Source: Viridibacterium sp035456105
GTDB taxonomy: Bacteria > Pseudomonadota > Gammaproteobacteria > Burkholderiales > Rhodocyclaceae
Direction of reading: 5' to 3'
Assembly (NCBI GenBank): GCA_035456105.1
Contig: DATIDV010000020.1
Span: 62,001 to 126,000, forward strand
DNA: 64,000 nt
Part shown: in pieces, positions 61,425-64,000 of the stretch
Numbering within the stretch: the stretch's first letter is position 1
Layout: each line of letters opens with the position of its first letter
The notes under the pieces: generated by a model
The model's database searches: none
Seen by the model: only the letters and a program-made list of their open reading frames with translations
Told to the model about the DNA's origin: nothing
Position numbers and translations under genes: made by a program

Positions 61425-63338
61425 ATGTCTGACACCTCTCAAGTCGAAAAACGCGGCTTCCAGGCCGAGGTGAAGCAGCTGCTGCATCTCATGATTCACT
61501 CGCTGTACTCCAATCGCGAGATTTTCCTGCGTGAGCTGGTTTCCAACGCTTCGGATGCCTGCGACAAGCTGCGCTTTGAGTCCCTCGACAATGCCGCGTT
61601 GTTCGAGGGCGATCCCGACCTGAAGATCCGCGTTGCCTTCAACAAGGAGTCGCGCACGCTGACCATTTCCGATAACGGCATCGGCATGAGCCGTGACGAA
61701 GCCGTCAATCACCTTGGCACGATCGCCAAGTCCGGCACCAAGGACTTCTTCGCCAAGCTCTCCGGCGACAAGCAGAAGGACGCCAACATGATTGGCCAGT
61801 TCGGCGTGGGCTTCTACTCGGCCTTCATCGTGGCCGACAAGGTCACCGTCATGACACGCCGTGCCGGCCTTGGCGCCGAAGCGGGCGTGAAGTGGGAGTG
61901 TTCGATGGCCGGCGACGAAGCCGGCGAATACACGGTGGAGAATTACACCAAGGCCCAGCGCGGCACGGACATCGTCCTGCACTTGCGCGAAGGTGAAGAC
62001 GACCTGCTGTCTGGCTACAAGCTGCGCAGCATCATCCGCAAGTACTCCGACCACATCCTGCAGCCCATCGTCATGCAGAAAGAAGAGTGGGATGCCGAGA
62101 AGGCCGAGCAGGTCCTCAAGGATGAAGACGAGACCGTCAACCAGGCCAATGCACTGTGGGCGCGCTCCAAGAATGACATCACCGAAGACGAGTACAAGGC
62201 TTTCTACAAGCACGTCTCGCACGACTACGACGAGCCACTCGCCTGGTCGCATGCACGGGTTGAGGGCCGTCACGAATACACGCAACTGCTCTACGTGCCG
62301 AAGCACGCGCCGTTCGACCTGTGGGATCGCAATCCACGTCATGGCCTGAAGCTGTACGTGCGTCGTGTCTTCATCATGGACGATGCCGAGAAGCTGCTGC
62401 CGCACTACCTGCGTTTCGTGCGTGGCGTGGTCGACTCGGCCGATCTGCCGCTTAACGTCTCGCGCGAAATCCTGCAGGAGAGCAAGGACGTCGACACCAT
62501 TCGTGGCGGTTGCACGAAGCGCGTGCTTGGCATGCTCTCGGACCTCGCTGAGAACGAGAAGGAAAAGTACGCCGAGTTCTGGACGGAGTTTGGCAAGGTG
62601 CTGAAGGAAGGTCTGGGCGAAGACTTTACGAACAAGGACAAGCTCGCTGGTCTTATGCGCTATGCGTCGACACAAGCCGACACGCCGGAAGAGACCGTGT
62701 CGCTGGCTGACTACGTATCGCGCATGAAGGAAGGCCAGGACAAGATTTACTACGTTACCGCCGACAGCTTCAACGCCGCCAAGAACAGCCCGCACCTCGA
62801 AGTGTTCCGCAAGAAGGGCATCGAAGTGCTGTTGCTCTCCGAGCGCGTCGACGAGTGGGCCATCAGCCAGCTCACCGAATTTGAAGGCAAGCAGGTCGTG
62901 TCAGTTGCCAAGGGCGATCTGGATCTCGGCGCGCTGGAAGACGAAGCAGAAAAGAAGAAGGTCGAAGAGCAGTCCGAAGAGTTCAAGCCGCTGCTTGAAA
63001 AGATCAAGACCACGCTGGGCGAGCGTGTCAAGGAAGTGCGTGTGACGCATCGCTTGACCGACAGCCCGGCCTGCCTGGTCGTGGACGAGCATGAGATGGG
63101 CATGAACCTCGCACGCATGCTCAAGGCAGTGGGCCAGAACGTACCGAGCTCGGCACCGATTCTCGAAATCAATCCCGAGCATCCGGTGGTGACGAAACTG
63201 CGCAACGAAGATGCGCGCTTCGATGATCTGGCTTCAGTGTTGTTCGATCAAGCGCTGCTGGCTGAAGGCGGCACACTGGATGATCCGGCGACCTTCATCA
63301 AGCGCATGAATCAGCTGATGCTGGAAATGAGCAAATGA
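61425..63338 (+). CDS. htpG: Chaperone HtpG (Hsp90)
   Basis: HtpG is the bacterial Hsp90 ATP-dependent chaperone. The 637-residue protein has the N-terminal GHKL ATPase (LRELVSNASDACDKLRFES region, DNGIGMS, GQFGVGFYSAFIV), a middle domain (LYVRRVFIMDDAEKLLPHYL, NVSREILQES) and the C-terminal dimer domain. ATG at 61425 with AGGAG seven bases upstream is the start; the frame to 61233 overlaps the kinase gene on the other strand and is not coding. Expression is from the sigma-32 promoter. Confidence 0.98.
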   Translation: MSDTSQVEKRGFQAEVKQLLHLMIHSLYSNREIFLRELVSNASDACDKLRFESLDNAALFEGDPDLKIRVAFNKESRTLTISDNGIGMSRDEAVNHLGTIAKSGTKDFFAKLSGDKQKDANMIGQFGVGFYSAFIVADKVTVMTRRAGLGAEAGVKWECSMAGDEAGEYTVENYTKAQRGTDIVLHLREGEDDLLSGYKLRSIIRKYSDHILQPIVMQKEEWDAEKAEQVLKDEDETVNQANALWARSKNDITEDEYKAFYKHVSHDYDEPLAWSHARVEGRHEYTQLLYVPKHAPFDLWDRNPRHGLKLYVRRVFIMDDAEKLLPHYLRFVRGVVDSADLPLNVSREILQESKDVDTIRGGCTKRVLGMLSDLAENEKEKYAEFWTEFGKVLKEGLGEDFTNKDKLAGLMRYASTQADTPEETVSLADYVSRMKEGQDKIYYVTADSFNAAKNSPHLEVFRKKGIEVLLLSERVDEWAISQLTEFEGKQVVSVAKGDLDLGALEDEAEKKKVEEQSEEFKPLLEKIKTTLGERVKEVRVTHRLTDSPACLVVDEHEMGMNLARMLKAVGQNVPSSAPILEINPEHPVVTKLRNEDARFDDLASVLFDQALLAEGGTLDDPATFIKRMNQLMLEMSK

Positions 63339-63380
63339 GGAGCAAGTAAGGAGCAGGTGAAAGTGATGATGCGTGCTGCG

Positions 63381-63440
63381 CATCCGGCATAGACCGGATG
63401 TGCAGCTGATACGAAGAGGGCCGCAATCGCGGCCCTTTTT
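63381..63440 (+). terminator. Double hairpin and terminator after htpG
   Basis: A small hairpin CATCCGG/CCGGATG (63381-63387 and 63394-63400) precedes the terminator stem AGGGCCGC (63417-63424), loop AATC, GCGGCCCT (63429-63436) and the T-run to 63440. It separates htpG from the convergent gene at 63460. Confidence 0.85.
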
Positions 63441-63459
63441 CATTGGCTTCCAGCCAAGG

Positions 63460-64000
63460 TCACTGAGCGCTTGCCAACTTGGTGGTGACATCCGAGGCCA
63501 GCTTCAGGAAGCCGCGTTCGATCAGCGTCTCAGGATTGCTATTGCCTATGGCGGTGGAGCGGACCGGATATTCCTTACCGTCGATTGACAGCACGAGTTC
63601 CAGCACCACGATGCCATCATTGTTCGGATTCTCTGTCGTGGTGTAGCCGCCCTTATCGAGAGGCTGCTCGCACGAGCCAGGAACGAGGATCGAGGCGATG
63701 GCAAGCCCGAGGATGCCACCACCCGATGCGCCCACGGCCGTGTCGTGCGCGCTCCTTCGGCCGTTTTCATACACGGTGAATTTCTTGACGATGATTTCCT
63801 TGCCGGAGAGCCGCGGCAGCTGTGCCTTTGCGAGTGTGTTGCGCAGGAATTCAATGCGCGGCGGGTTCGTGCGCTCATCCGCTTGACGCAGGATGCCGTA
63901 CTGGCAGGACGAGATGCTGTACGAGAGCAATTCCTTCGTCTTGTCGGAAGGATCGCAAGCATCCGTCAGCGTGAAGTTTCCTTTGATGGCAGGGTCGTAA
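63460..64000 (-). CDS. Hypothetical protein, 5' end beyond the window
   Basis: The minus-strand frame stays open from the TGA at 63460-63462 to the right edge, so the gene is incomplete: about 180 C-terminal residues are visible. The first in-window start (TTG at 63930) is probably internal. A Gly/Ala-rich hydrophobic stretch (TAVGASGGGILGLAIASILV) may be a membrane segment or glycine-zipper. An acidic Asn-rich loop follows (TTTENPNNDGIVVLELVLSI). Two Cys lie near the left of the visible part. I do not recognise the family. It converges on htpG. Confidence 0.6.
   Translation of the reverse strand, partial: YDPAIKGNFTLTDACDPSDKTKELLSYSISSCQYGILRQADERTNPPRIEFLRNTLAKAQLPRLSGKEIIVKKFTVYENGRRSAHDTAVGASGGGILGLAIASILVPGSCEQPLDKGGYTTTENPNNDGIVVLELVLSIDGKEYPVRSTAIGNSNPETLIERGFLKLASDVTTKLASAQ

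Noticed and set aside
1..64000. CRISPR arrays, insertion sequences, phage genes and toxin-antitoxin pairs
   Set aside because: No regularly spaced repeats, transposase, integrase or small paired genes of those kinds were seen anywhere in the window.

Overview
The window looks like the chromosome of a motile, respiring betaproteobacterium. I infer this from the gene order (nuoA-N behind secG and tRNA-Leu, and the carAB-greA-DUF4149-yhbY-rlmE-ftsH-folP-glmM block), a DUF3567-like protein typical of Betaproteobacteria, and the overall GC-rich codon use. Rhodocyclales or Burkholderiales are the likeliest orders, but the sequence alone does not settle this. I see no CRISPR array, insertion sequence, integrase or phage gene. 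Almost everything is conserved core genome.

Layout. 181-3708 (+): a 1175-residue membrane protein of unknown function, with a large periplasmic part resembling a type I periplasmic-binding fold and about nine C-terminal membrane helices. 3751-3787: a perfect palindromic terminator shared with the convergent flagellar operon. 3810-12680 (-): fliF-G-H-I-J-K and fliL-M-N, the flagellar MS-ring, switch, export ATPase, hook-length and motor genes. 12963-15936 (+): the divergent FlrB/FlrC-like two-component pair and fliE. Good sigma-54 promoters precede fliE and fliK, matching control by the FlrC-type activator. 16041-20062: a Pho-box-like site and pstSCAB phosphate transport, followed by a palindromic element and a terminator. 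20135-24099: an ArgD/AstC aminotransferase and an orphan hybrid histidine kinase. 24153-30949: carAB behind a promoter and attenuator-like hairpin, then greA, a DUF4149 membrane protein, yhbY (-) and rlmE. 31102-35749: ftsH (TTG start), folP, glmM and secG. 35798-35963: tRNA-Leu(GAG) with its own promoter and terminator. 36011-50744: the complete 14-gene nuo operon for respiratory complex I. 50755-52091: a NUDIX hydrolase and two small cytochromes c. 52167-55052 (-): a B12-dependent ribonucleotide reductase. 55275-57758 (-): an HDOD protein and a PilZ-like protein. 58000-59426: a DUF465 protein, a DUF3567-like protein and greB. 59451-61319 (-): a membrane sensor kinase. 61425-63338 (+): htpG behind a clear sigma-32 promoter. 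63460 to the right edge (-): part of an unknown gene.

How it fits together. The left 16 kb builds and times the flagellar basal body. The pst genes supply phosphate, carAB feeds pyrimidine and arginine synthesis, and the ftsH-glmM block handles membrane quality control, folate and cell-wall precursors. nuo powers the respiratory chain, and small cytochromes may join it. The points most worth a second look are the large N-terminal membrane protein, the carA leader, the HDOD/PilZ-like pair, the tandem-TSCPD NrdJ, and the palindromic element after pstB.
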